Positions 53,420-64,000 of a stretch of DNA of 64,000 nucleotides are shown here, piece by piece; the first letter of the stretch is position 1, and the number at the start of each line of letters is the position of its first letter. The DNA is from Calliopum simillimum (Eukaryota > Arthropoda > Insecta > Diptera > Lauxaniidae). The stretch is from positions 129,855,287-129,919,286 of the forward strand of contig OX638369.1 of assembly GCA_951812925.1 (NCBI GenBank). Direction: 5' to 3'. Below the pieces are notes generated by a model. It was given only the letters and a program-made list of their open reading frames with translations, made no database searches and was not told the DNA's origin. A program made the translations under genes and the position numbers.

Positions 53420-54190
53420 ATTGCCAAGAAAACATGACAGATGAGACTCTAAAGATATCATAGGAATGTGTTGGACATATCGTGTATGAATACTTGGGTA
53501 TGCGAGTTCTCTGTGCAAAGTGAGTGCCGCATTTTCTCACAATCTATCAAAAACAAGAACGTTTTGATGCTTCAGAGCAGTGTTTGAAGCTGTTCAACCG
53601 TTATAAAACCAAACGTTTGAGTCGATATGTGACAATGAATGAAGTGTGGCTCCATTACCATACTCCAGAGTCCAAACGGCAGTCAGATAAATGGACTGCA
53701 CACGACGAACCCAAGCCAAAGCGAGGAAAAACACAAAAGTCGGGTTATGGCGTCTGTATTTTGGGTTTCACCCGGTATAGTTCATGGCTTATCTTGAAAT
53801 GGGATAAACAGTCAACAGCGACATTGTATAGCGTTGCTGGAGCGTTTGAAGGATGGAATTAGGAAAAAACGGCTGAAAAAAGTGCTGTTTCACCAAGACA
53901 ATGCTTTGTGTGACAAATCGATGAAAACAAACTCAATGAGTTGGGCTATCAAGTGCTTCCCCACCCACTGTATACGCATTCTTCAGATTTGCCTCCCAGC
54001 GACTACTTCCTGTTTGCAAACCTCAAGAGAATGCTCACTGTAAAGAATTTTAGCACCAATGAAGATGTAATCGCCGAAACAGAGAGCTAAATATTTTGAG
54101 GCTGAAGACAAATTGTACGAAAAGTTGGAAGACCGCTATTATCGATGTATCACCCTCGAGGGCATTAATTCGAACTTTTCAGCTAATCTG
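53420..54190 (+). mobile_element. Irritans-type mariner relic (Himar-like)
   Basis: Reads LKIS..CVGHIVYEYLGMR, then SRYVTMNEVWLHYHTPESKR (first catalytic D replaced by N), KRGKTQKSGYG, LFHQDNALCDKS and, after frame changes, LPHPLY..LPPSDYFLFANLKR. Stops throughout. Terminal repeats not found. Confidence 0.85.
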
Positions 54191-54479
54191 TTATACTTAA
54201 TAAGGTGAGTTCAGTATGTATTCAAAAGGAAGAACCATTGGGAAACGTATTTATACAGTACAGTACGATACAAAAACAAGAAATATTATGAAACAACTAC
54301 AGGAAACAATGAGAAGTTTTATGTGTGACAGAAATTATGTTCTACGTATCTATTGCTAGAATCATTGTGAAGATTCCTAGGATCTTAAGTCTTCTTTAAG
54401 GTTCTAGCAGTAGATGGTATATAAACTCATTTGGTTTGAGTTTTAGTTCAGTACCTATCATTTTGATTGCAGTGCAGTA

Positions 54480-54690
54480 AAACTTAAGGTGCAAACTTCA
54501 TTTGAGATAATGCAACCAAATTTCGTACGGACACTAGAAATTGTCAAATTAAGCTTAGTGCAAGAACTAGGTGAATTCGGACATAATGTCTTGGGGCATT
54601 ACTTGCAAGCAAAGTTTTTAAACTGCAACGGTATAGGATATTTCAGCCTTAGGCAAGCCAAATGTTGCATCCTTATTAGTTTTTTAACAA
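54480..54690. repeat. Dispersed repeat, short 3' copy
   Basis: GGTGAATTCGGACATAATGT and a degraded GGCAAGCCAAATGTTGCATC..TTAGT end correspond to the last unit of the 49520-50310 repeat. Confidence 0.55.
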
Positions 54691-56511
54691 ATCGTTTTAC
54701 TTTTTTCAACAGATTAATAGGAGTATTCATAGATCAATAACCACTTGGAAAAGGTCGATGGATAAGTTAATCTAAGGATAGAGAAAGTCGTTGCAAGAGG
54801 TAAAAGTCATCGCAAAAGTGCGTGACAAATGGAGACGTTTCATTTCGGCACTATGCAAATCATAGAAGTTAAGGGAGATGATCCTTTTAACACTTTGCAA
54901 TGCAAAGACCGAATCAAAGGTGTTCTCAGTTTAATAAATATATAGAAATTCCACTGCAATTGCGTGTCAGTTATATAAAGCGACATAAAGACATAATGTT
55001 TTGTTATGCCTTGCAATGAACCGTAATGCAAAGTGACGACACACACGGTACTGATGCATAATCTATGCAGCAATTCATCCAACGATGCATCATTTTATGT
55101 ATTTTACTACACAGAAGTTTCAAGCATCATAACTCATTAATTTTACTATTAAAAGTGCGCTCTCTTTCTTTTTCGTTACATTGACTTGCGCTCTCACTCA
55201 CTTGCACCTCTACAATTACCGCTATGCTCTTCCCGCACCATCGGTCTTCTTCTTACATTGTATGCTAATGACAGTTCATCAATCAGTTGCGTTGCGGCTT
55301 ATTTGAAATCATAGAACATAATCTATTTTCCATGCCATTCCATTTGGATATACATATTTATGTATATATGTATGTACTGACGAACCAAAGTCTGCTGTCT
55401 GTCTGTCTTCTAACCATCCATCCATCCATCCATCCATGCATTTGGCTAAAAGTGTTGAAAAAACGTCGCTTTTTTGTTGTTGTTTATTTTTTTTAAAAAT
55501 TTCTTTATTCATTATTCGTCATTTACTCGACTCATTTATCAGTATTTTCTACCTTTTTTTTTCTGGTGTGTAAAGCACAAAATTTACCAAATGATCCGAC
55601 CGTACCCAAGTGCTCAAGTAACATCATCATCAGCATCGCAGTAACCATTACGAGTACCAGCAGCGGCAGCACCTACAACACTAAAACTGATATCGCCCAC
55701 ATATCACACATTTAAGAAATAGACCCCGGAAGCCCTTGCACCTTCAGCAATAATTTTTTTTTCCTGATTTAGAAAAAAAAAAAAAACAAAAAATTTAACA
55801 AACATTAAAGCACTAAAAACGGTTTAAATTTTCTCATAATAATTTGCCTGTAGCCGCCACATTGCGCCATTAGTTTTGTTTATTGCCATCAAAACTAAAA
55901 AACCGGCATAAACAAGTGGCGATTCTCTCGCAATTGGCCCTTAAAGTGCGTACGACCAAGTAGGAAATACTTAGTTGAATGTGTTACTTTGGAATGTAAC
56001 TTTTTGAACTTATTGTCTGTGTTGAGATTTTCCAGCTTTTCAAAAGTAATCTCTGAACAAATGCATCATAAGCTTTGGCAAAAAATCTAAGAAACCAAGT
56101 CTTAAAAAATTATTGGACCAAAACCAATTTACACATTCACGGAGCACAAAACCTTGCTTGTACTCTTGACTAATTTTTCTACTATTTGCTTATCTTTGGT
56201 TTAAGACGATGAAAAGTGGTAGTCAAATAAATCTGTAAAGAGATATTCGGTTGTAGTAATAACTTAATTAACTATACAACATATAACATGGAATGTTCTT
56301 CTACTGACAGAAGTTCCTAAAAAAAAAGCAGTCAAGTTTTGGAGTGAAATCGCAACTATCTGAAGATGTCGTAAAACTGCTCGCTGGACCAAGAAATTCG
56401 TGAATCGAGAAAGTGTTAGACAGAGTTGCACGATGGTGAAGTTTTTTGGATGTCTTATGATCCCAAAGAGAATAACCGATACAAGAAAAAAATAACTTCG
56501 GGCATTTTTAC
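54691..56511. other. No gene supported; CCAT microsatellite
   Basis: Intergenic. CCAT repeats at 55414-55437. A CA/CAG-rich stretch at 55620-55740 resembles fly 5' UTR but has no open frame or partner. Confidence 0.4.
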
Positions 56512-56767
56512 TAGTGATGAGCAAACCAGTCTTGGTCTTCGAGACAAGTAGCAAGAAAAAGACGCTGATATAATTTCAAGACCAATATCAAAACTGACAG
56601 TGCTATATTAAATTTGGGATCTTAAATACCCATCTTTGCTTTGAAACATAACACCAATTTTTAAATCAATTTTTAATTTCAAGTTCTTTATCGAGATCAA
56701 GACCAAAATCATAACAAAGACTCAATATCAAAACCAAGGCCAGGTCTGCTATGCTTTGTTCATGGCT
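56512..56767. mobile_element. GGTCTTG-rich TIR element, second copy
   Basis: Begins TAGTGATGAGCAAACCAGTC with GGTCTTCGAGACAAG, shares GACGCTGATATAATTTCAAG with the 51458 copy, and ends in a degraded TTTGTTCATGGCT. Confidence 0.65.
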
Positions 56768-59557
56768 TAAAAATTATTTTGAAGCCATTCATGGGCTCAA
56801 ATCACATTTTCCACTTATTGGTTAAATATTTTAAAATATATTTTTTTTGGAAAAATTTGACTTTCGATTCGTACTACTTTTAATTGGAGATAATGCACCC
56901 AGTCGTCTATTCTTAAGATTCCAACTGAGGGGCTATGCGTACATAATAATATCGCCATTGAATTTCGTGAGTTTTTTTTTTTCCAAATACCCAGCTAACT
57001 TCGAAAATAGTTTTACGAGATTAACAGGAAAATCTCTTAACTCTCTTGTGGAAGATCATAAATTGCTTTATTTTAATAGATTTACAACTCTTTCAGAAGA
57101 ATGTTTTGGCAAGTGTTTCAGTGTTAATGAGTTCTTGAGATCATAAATAGAATTCTTTTGAATGCATTTTTTCTCAGGGATCAGAAGTATTGCCACAAAG
57201 ACTAAAAGTTAAATTAAAAATTAATTTTCAATATATAATTGTCATTAAGTAACACACTAAATAATTCTTAAAAATTTTTACCGAAAATCATTTGTGTTTT
57301 CTTTGATATTTCTGAGGCGTATTAATGTTTATGAACAAAAATGCGAAGCTTTACGATGAATCTTTGCTGGCATTTACTTTTTAACTGATATTTGCAACCT
57401 ATTCATTTAAAAATTACCGAAAAGGGCACAATCTTCCACAACCCGACAGTTTCTCCCAATCAATTTAACGCCCGACAACAGCTTCAGAGCTCGCGAACGA
57501 TTGAAATGATCACCATGGCAAGTGATATTCGACTCTTCTGGGATACAACAAAATGTTTGCTGGGATATACCCACATACATGCATACCATATGAACACGTT
57601 CGTATTGTTTCAGTTTACTTTTATATGTACTTCGAAACACTTTCGACACTTTTAACTGATGATGGTGTAATTATTATTATTAATATGAATTCGTAGATGA
57701 AGATGAATAAATCTGTGTAGAATCGACGCCCGCTTCATTCCGTAACATTTCTGTTAATCACTGATAGATTCCACTGTGCGTTGATGTTTTTATTATGGAT
57801 CGGCACTTTTGAAAAGCACAAATGTAATGCATAAATCCAAAAAAAAAAAAATCAATAAACAAGTGGTAGGGTATAGTGCGTGAGACTCAGAGAGACTATT
57901 CATTTGTTTTTCTTTTTTTTTGGAAAAGTAGTTAGTATATACATTTATTTAGAAGAAATCTATTTTTCACTAGATGGGCGATTCCTCAGAAAGCTGTGTT
58001 TTTGCGCTTATGCAATATGCTGCTTAAAAAAAATTTTAAATCTGGATTTAAGTGGTATTGCTCATTCCTTTCTGTCATTTCTTAGATATAATATGAAACT
58101 GCTTTAGTTTTAAATACCTGTACTGTGGCACATTCCAAACAAAAAATATTGAACTCTGACTGCTAAGTTCAAAGACTAGAAAGTTTAATAAACCATTTGT
58201 AAATTTTGATATATTTGCCTTTACCGTGGCATATAATTCTATTTCTATTGATGGGCAAAACAAATTTACTATGCCTCAAAAAGGTATCTTTCACAACACT
58301 TTAAGCGGGAATAAATTTAAATTTTGTTGGCTCATTTAGTTGCAAAATCATCCAATTAATATTATGTTTCTGTTTATTGATATCAAAGAATGCTAATACT
58401 TTTTCAGTTTTTGAAAAGAAGGAAGGCTAGTCCTAAGTAGGTATCAGCGGTATATTGAATATTATTTTCCCCCCTTTTTTTTAAAAAAAAAAAAGCAGAA
58501 GTGCCAACTAACAGCTAAGAAGCATTTTAGCCCGTTTACAGCAACAGAAACGTATGATATGCATAAAAAAAACTAAGGAAGGAAAGCGAACACTGGATGA
58601 TTTGTGCCCATGTCAACCGCAAACAGTAGTTGAAGCGTGCTATTATTAACCCACTTTGACTCAAAGTGCGACCCCAACCACGTAACTGCGGAAGTAATAA
58701 TGATAAATCGCTGCTGCTGTTGTTACACACCTTCAACTCCCACTCTTTGCTGTAGTTATTCCTGCTGACTAAAAGAGGCAATTTTCAATTTCCTACGCTG
58801 GAGAGATCAACGACGTCATGACATCGTCAATTTTTAATAAGAAAATCACGCGAAAATATGAAAAGGGTGATATGGGATTAAAAAAGGAAAAAAAAAAAAA
58901 AAAAAATTCAATCAACATTTTCACCTTTTGAAACGAAAGGTACAAGTACATGAACGCATATGTATGTATTTGAGTGAGTGTGTATTTGTGTGCTTGTAGC
59001 TCGAATCCCTTTGAGTTTTGAATTAGTTTCGTCTTGAAAGCACAAAAGCAACTCCCACCTACTCCAATTGATAGCTACCGCAATTTGAATTGAACCACCA
59101 CCAACCACTGATAAGTCGGGATTTCTGTTTAAATCTGTAGGTACTCAGTGGATGCTGTAGTTGCATTCATCATTTAACACAGTGCAAGAGCAAATCCTTA
59201 GTGTTTTTGGTATGAACTGATTTGGTCTGATTGCTATGCAACTTAAACGAGGTATTTGTTGGCTATAATCTGGTTATTCTATATAAAAAGAATCGAATTT
59301 AGCTGCGTGCCACGCCTTGTTTCCATATGAGATATGACATTAAAACTACAGTTTAACAAAAGATAAATGCGTAATGTTCTCCAAAGCAAAAAAGTCTTCA
59401 CAAAAAACCAATATTTCGCAGGCAGCTTAATAGCCCTTTTACACTTGCTTGATTAAGGCGATTTAGTTCAGGCACAAACCGAGTTAGTTGTTAAATTAAA
59501 GAGATTTCGTCGTGTCTAAGAAATTTAATACTTAGAAAAATAAATTAATGTTAGCTT
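56768..59557. other. No gene supported
   Basis: AT-rich intergenic DNA with homopolymer runs (for example poly-A near 58890). Open frames here lack domains and splice partners. Confidence 0.4.
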
Positions 59558-59561
59558 TTCA

Positions 59562-60225
59562 GGAAATGAATCAATTAACGCTTGTTGATAGTCCTCCATA
59601 GATGTTTTTTCTCTAGTATATGTGATTATTCTTCGTTTTAACTATTAAGCCTTCGGGTGCCCCAGGAAAAGAAGCCATTAAAGCTTGTTGATATATAGTT
59701 TGCCATAAATGTTTTCCCTCTAGTATACCTGATATTGTTCGATTTGCCTATGAATCTTTCGGGTGAACCTTGGAAACCTTGCGGTTTCCTAGAAAATGAA
59801 TCAATTAAAGCTTGTTAATAGGCCGACATAAATATTTTTTCTCTAGCATATCTATATAATTATCGTTATGACTATGAATCCTTCAGGTGACCTTCATAAG
59901 CTTTCGGGTGCCCCAGAAAATAAATCAATTTAAGCTTTTTGATAGTCTGCCGTAAATGTTTTGACTCTAGCATATCTATCTACTTATTTTTCGTTTTTAC
60001 TATAAACCTCTGGGTGACCTTCGGAAACCTTCGGGTGGCCTAAGAAATGAATAATAGTGTGTCTAGATATTCTTCGTTTTGATTATGAAACCTTCGGGTG
60101 ACTTACGGGTACCTTCGGGAGTGCCAGGAAATGAATCAATTAAAGCTTGTGGATCGTCCGCCGTAGACATTTCTCTGTAGTATACTTGGATATTCTTAGC
60201 TCTGACTATGAATCCTAGAAAACTA
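59562..60225. repeat. Degenerate minisatellite, six units of 84-128 bp
   Basis: Units start near 59562, 59664, 59792, 59916, 60043 and 60127 with GAAATGAATCAATTAAAGCT, then TTTTCTCTAGTATAT, ATTCTTCGTTTT and CCTTCGGGTG. CTTCGGGTG itself is repeated within some units. Confidence 0.85.
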
Positions 60226-61638
60226 TCAATATGGTATTCACATTCTACACCAACCTATGAAATTTTGTCAAAAAAGCTTGTATAGCTTGCTTGTGTCTCT
60301 AAAAAAGTGTCGCAAAAAAGTGTTTTAATACGTTTGTCTAACCAAGGTTGTGAAAAACTAAGTACGATACTTCTCACAGATCTTATGTTAAATACTTCAA
60401 ACAGCAGCGTTCAATTAAAAACAAGAAGGGATATCTGAAACCAATTGAAGCGTAGAAAAGAGCATTTTTGACCGTGATAATTTTTGGTTAGCAACCACAG
60501 TTACCAAATTAAATTTTGTTGCACAGTGTTAAGTGATAAAATAAATCATTCAAATCGTTGTACAGCGTTCACTTTATTACCCATCATTTGTGGTTTTTTG
60601 TTTTAATAAATGCAAAAACAGTGGTTGTCAACTGATTAGTTGCAAAGTGCTGATTTGTGGTTACAATAGTCTGCTACTGGAAGCAGCAGATGTCAATGTT
60701 GCAACTAAGTATTACATACGTCGGACTTACATGTCTTCAATTGCCTCTGTTTTCAGTTTCTTCAAATGTTACCATGATATCCTTTGCATGCAATCCTTTC
60801 AAATTTGCAAATCGTCTATAGACGTTTTCAATCCCACCATATGTGATGGTAATTTATTAACATAAACGTAGGTAGCTATGTACTTCATTTGCCCCATAAC
60901 CATCAACAGTTTGTGGTCTCACCATAAGCGTCTGAGATCAATTTTCATTTATACATTGCTGCTTTTAAAAGAATAATATTGAATCTTTTATACGTAACAG
61001 AAGTTAAGTTCAATATTAAAATAGTGTTTCAGAAAACTGAAAGTGAATACTATATATTTTTCTGACTGCATTTGTTGAAAATATAACACCTTCAAAGGTT
61101 AAATTTCCGAAATTTACAAAATAATTTTTTAACCATCAGAGAAATACTTCAAAAAAAAACTTTGCGGTAGACCTTGTGAAGTCATAATGTATTTTAATTA
61201 TTTTAGGGCAATTTGGTTTGCAACGAAACACTTGTGCGAAACCGCAACGGAATGCAATATCATTAATATAAATAACAAAAACAACAATTAAGTAACCCTT
61301 ACCCCCTTATGTCAAAATCAAAATTATGTATATATTTTTTATATCTGATTTTTTAATACTCGTACTTATCGCAGCTAAGCCCATGGAGTCATAAATAAAT
61401 TTAAGAGTCCGTAGAGAATTTTGATTTTATTTGATTGTTGATTACGGCGATGATTGTAGATGATGACTCTTACAGAGCATTTTTTTTTATTTTCTATTCA
61501 ACAAAGTCAAAATAACTGCAATTCTTCTGAAGAACCCCTTGTCAAAACTAAAAAATTCCACCCTCTTAAGTAGCCATGGTACACATGAAAAAAAGCTTTA
61601 TCGTATTCTGTACACAGAGCGAAGAAAAAATCATGTTT
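60226..61638. other. No gene supported
   Basis: A 91-codon open frame (60590-60865) shows no recognisable domain. The rest is AT-rich. Confidence 0.35.
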
Positions 61639-61886
61639 GTGAGAGTTTTAACTACGTTTCGCTGCTGATTTGGATTTAACAACACTCGTAGCTCATATTT
61701 GCCTGGTGCATTGCTAAATCATTTACAAACGTGGTTGAAACTTATTCAACAACGCTGGTTGCCAAGCGTATTTAAATCCGAATTAACAACGAAACATAGT
61801 CTAAACACCACGAAACGTAGTAAAATCCAAATCAGCTACGTAACGTAGTTAAAACACTCACGAAACGTAGTTAAATACAAATCAGC
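61639..61886. repeat. Inverted repeat with ACTACGTTTCG/CGAAACGTAG motif
   Basis: Left arm 61639-61677 (GTGAGAGTTTTAACTACGTT...) and inverted arm 61823-61861, with extra direct copies of CACGAAACGTAGT at about 61807 and 61859. Confidence 0.7.
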
Positions 61887-62240
61887 TCATTTGAAAACAA
61901 ATAGACTTTCAGTCAAATTCACAATAATGATGCCCGTAACTGAGTTGCTAACGTCCGCAACTATCACACGACAGGTTCCAGGTTCAAATCTCCCCAATAT
62001 CAAAACAGAAAAAATAAAATTAAAAATAAAAAAAAGGAAATAATGTCAGTTTTCTGTTTTTATCTTGTTGCTCCAAACTTCATGTCTGTTTGTAGTGGAA
62101 TTCTCGACTATGTGACGAAGCGAGATAATTTGCTGAAACTCGGTATATAATATGTCGAATTTCAATAAAAAAGTGTGTTACTACCCATACAACCAAAAGT
62201 TTTAAAAAGCCCTTGCTAGAGCCAAAATTCATAAACGTAA

Positions 62241-62648
62241 GGGAATAGTGTCAGGTAGTCATTGGTCTTGATTCTTGGTCTTGGTAATTTTGCAAGAACA
62301 AGACCAAGACGCTGATATCATTGCAAGACCAAGACCAAGACTGCTATGATCTTGATCTTGGTCTTGCTCACTATGATCATCTAGACCAAGACTGATTTTT
62401 AGTTTTGCGAATTTATAGGTTATAGGTGTGTCACGCCCCTTTCAAACATAAACTCATCTATCAATTCGAAATTTGGCATATAATAAGGTTTGGAAGTTTT
62501 GGATAGTCAACAATCTTTAGAAATTTTTTCAAGACCAAGACCAAGACCGAGACCAAGACTTAATGATTAAGATCAAGACTAAGACCAAGACTCAATAAGC
62601 AAGAACAAGATCAAGACCCGACCCATGCCCACACGCGACACTATTCCC
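62241..62648. mobile_element. GGTCTTG-rich TIR element, largest copy
   Basis: Ends GGGAATAGTGTC and its complement, perfect over 12 bp. GGTCTTG runs near the left end face GACCAAGACCAAGACC runs near the right, with GACGCTGATATCATTGCAAG shared with the other copies. Noncoding. Confidence 0.75.
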
Positions 62649-64000
62649 CTACTAATGAGTTTAAGGCAAAAGATTGGATGAATTTAAAAAAAACTTTTCG
62701 CTACAAAATTTTGTTACAGTGTATGCAACATTGTGATTTGCTGCGCGTATTTTATGTATGAAATGAGAAAACGTAAAGCACTTGCAGCAACATTTCAAGC
62801 GATCAACAGCTGCCGGAAAACAGCAAAAAATCAGATGCATATAGAAACAAAAAAAAAAAAAATAAAATTCTACACTTAAAAAACGCCCTCACATTTAATC
62901 AAACACTGGCGAGGTTTAAATGCAAACCCCGATAGCAAAAACTATGGAACGCTGTACAAAATTTATGCACCCCTTTTTTTAGTGGGTAACATGGTTTTAA
63001 CCTACTTGTGACATTGAAATGGAGGCATTAGCTTTATGTATATGTATGTGTCTATAGAGAAACCTTAGAATGACATATGCGAGTGTGTGTGTACTTCATA
63101 TATCAGGGATTTAAGCATTTAGGATAAAATCAATTTAAAACATTTAGAAAAAAACGTTGATTTGGCGACACTTCATTTAACGCTGCAGGTTCTATGCGAA
63201 AACACATTATTGAGGATTTTGTCAATGACTTCATCGCCATAAAAAGAGGTTGAGTGCTTTAGGTTTTTTCTTCTTTCATTTTTTTAACATTGGACGAAAT
63301 TACTTAATATGCGAGAACAGGAATTGCTTCAACTTCTTTTTTGCTTTTGGCCTTCTTCTATTGCCAGCTAGCCAGCTTGCTGAGTTGACCCTAACAGCAT
63401 CATAAATATTAAAGACATCTCTGACAAATTATCACCGTAAGTGTTGGGTCGCTCTGTTGGTGCGTCGTCATACATTTGTTGTCTTGCCTTATTGAGGTGT
63501 TAATTTTAATCCCGCTTCGATGTGGAATGACAACAAATTAAGTTGATCAACATATTGTACATAAATATTCCTCCCCATTATGTCAGATATCGTTCGAATA
63601 TTAATAGCTCCTCTCTGCATATATTTCGTTAAGTTTAAGTCTCGTATGATCGAAGTAGCAGGTCAAAGTGCTTTCGTTGTGCTTTTTGCTTTTTTGTTAT
63701 CAACATATCAGCAGAAATAGACGGTCAGACGGGGAGGTAGTTCAATTAACCACTTTCCCAAACGTCTCCTACGCTTATGTTTTTAAGCAAACAATTCAAA
63801 ATAATTAAAGGTTAATAGTGCTAACAATGATTTCTTTCATAAAATAGTGCAATGACCCAGTTGAAATATCATTTATTAATGACTTATGATGATTTTGTGT
63901 TCCAAAAATTCTCCATAAGTTGACTATAGGAACATAATAAATTCTATGCTATGTGAGAAAAATAACTATTTTTAATACGTTTTAGTACTAGGTTAAATAA
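62649..64000. other. No gene supported
   Basis: AT-rich sequence to the window end; nothing recognised on either strand. Confidence 0.4.

Noticed and set aside
55414..55437. Possible CRISPR-like short repeat run
   Set aside because: A plain CCAT microsatellite with no spacers; the genome is eukaryotic.
57392..57655. 87-codon open frame as a gene
   Set aside because: An overlapping open frame of similar length on the other strand and no recognisable motif.
60590..60865. 91-codon open frame as a gene
   Set aside because: No domain, no splice partner, and no composition shift; treated as chance.

Overview
The window looks like dipteran nuclear DNA. It is AT-rich, has spliced genes with GT-AG introns of 60 bp to 5 kb, and is crowded with DNA transposons. 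Both recognisable proteins resemble their Drosophila orthologues closely. The large repeat-filled introns and many Tc1/mariner relics fit a higher fly with a bigger genome than Drosophila. A tephritid fruit fly is my best guess, but that is inference and was not tested by any search.

Two host genes are well supported. (1) Junctophilin (jp), + strand, eight coding exons from 6269 to 22938, encodes about 1070 residues: a glutamine-rich N-terminus, six MORN repeats, a joining region, two more MORN repeats, a long Q-rich divergent region and a C-terminal membrane anchor. A separate first exon at 21605-21706 splices in phase to the last two exons. It would give a short protein of about 129 residues that keeps the anchor but has no MORN repeats. 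(2) An ARGLU1 orthologue, - strand, five coding exons from 36462 down to 29510, encodes about 260 residues. The genes converge: the jp stop at 22938 and the ARGLU1 stop at 29510 face each other across about 6.6 kb that holds a nearly complete mariner.

Layout. 1-510: truncated dispersed repeat. 1100-4650: LINE reverse transcriptase fragments, one inside a TIR element. 4650-6268: jp upstream region. 6269-22938: jp, with a mauritiana-type mariner in intron 1, a 429-bp TIR element and minisatellites in intron 2, a MITE in intron 4, and two adjacent foldback elements in intron 6. 23000-29500: 3' flank, MITEs and the mariner. 29510-36462: ARGLU1, whose 4.2-kb intron 3 carries a second mauritiana-type mariner nested in a TIR element plus a long inverted repeat. 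36599-37873: a possible hAT element just upstream of ARGLU1. 37900-40305: a 104-bp satellite split by a 1.9-kb TIR element that itself contains a foldback. 41799-42967: a hAT-like element with a perfect 8-bp target duplication. 43400-54200: at least four Tc1/mariner relics and several copies of a dispersed repeat. 54700-64000: no gene I can support, with minisatellites and a GGTCTTG-rich TIR family.

The strongest new-looking material is the short jp isoform, the TIR element in the satellite whose empty site is preserved by neighbouring units, the GGTCTTG-rich family with one copy inside a mariner, and the many long inverted repeats inside introns of transcribed genes. No rRNA, tRNA or CRISPR feature was seen.
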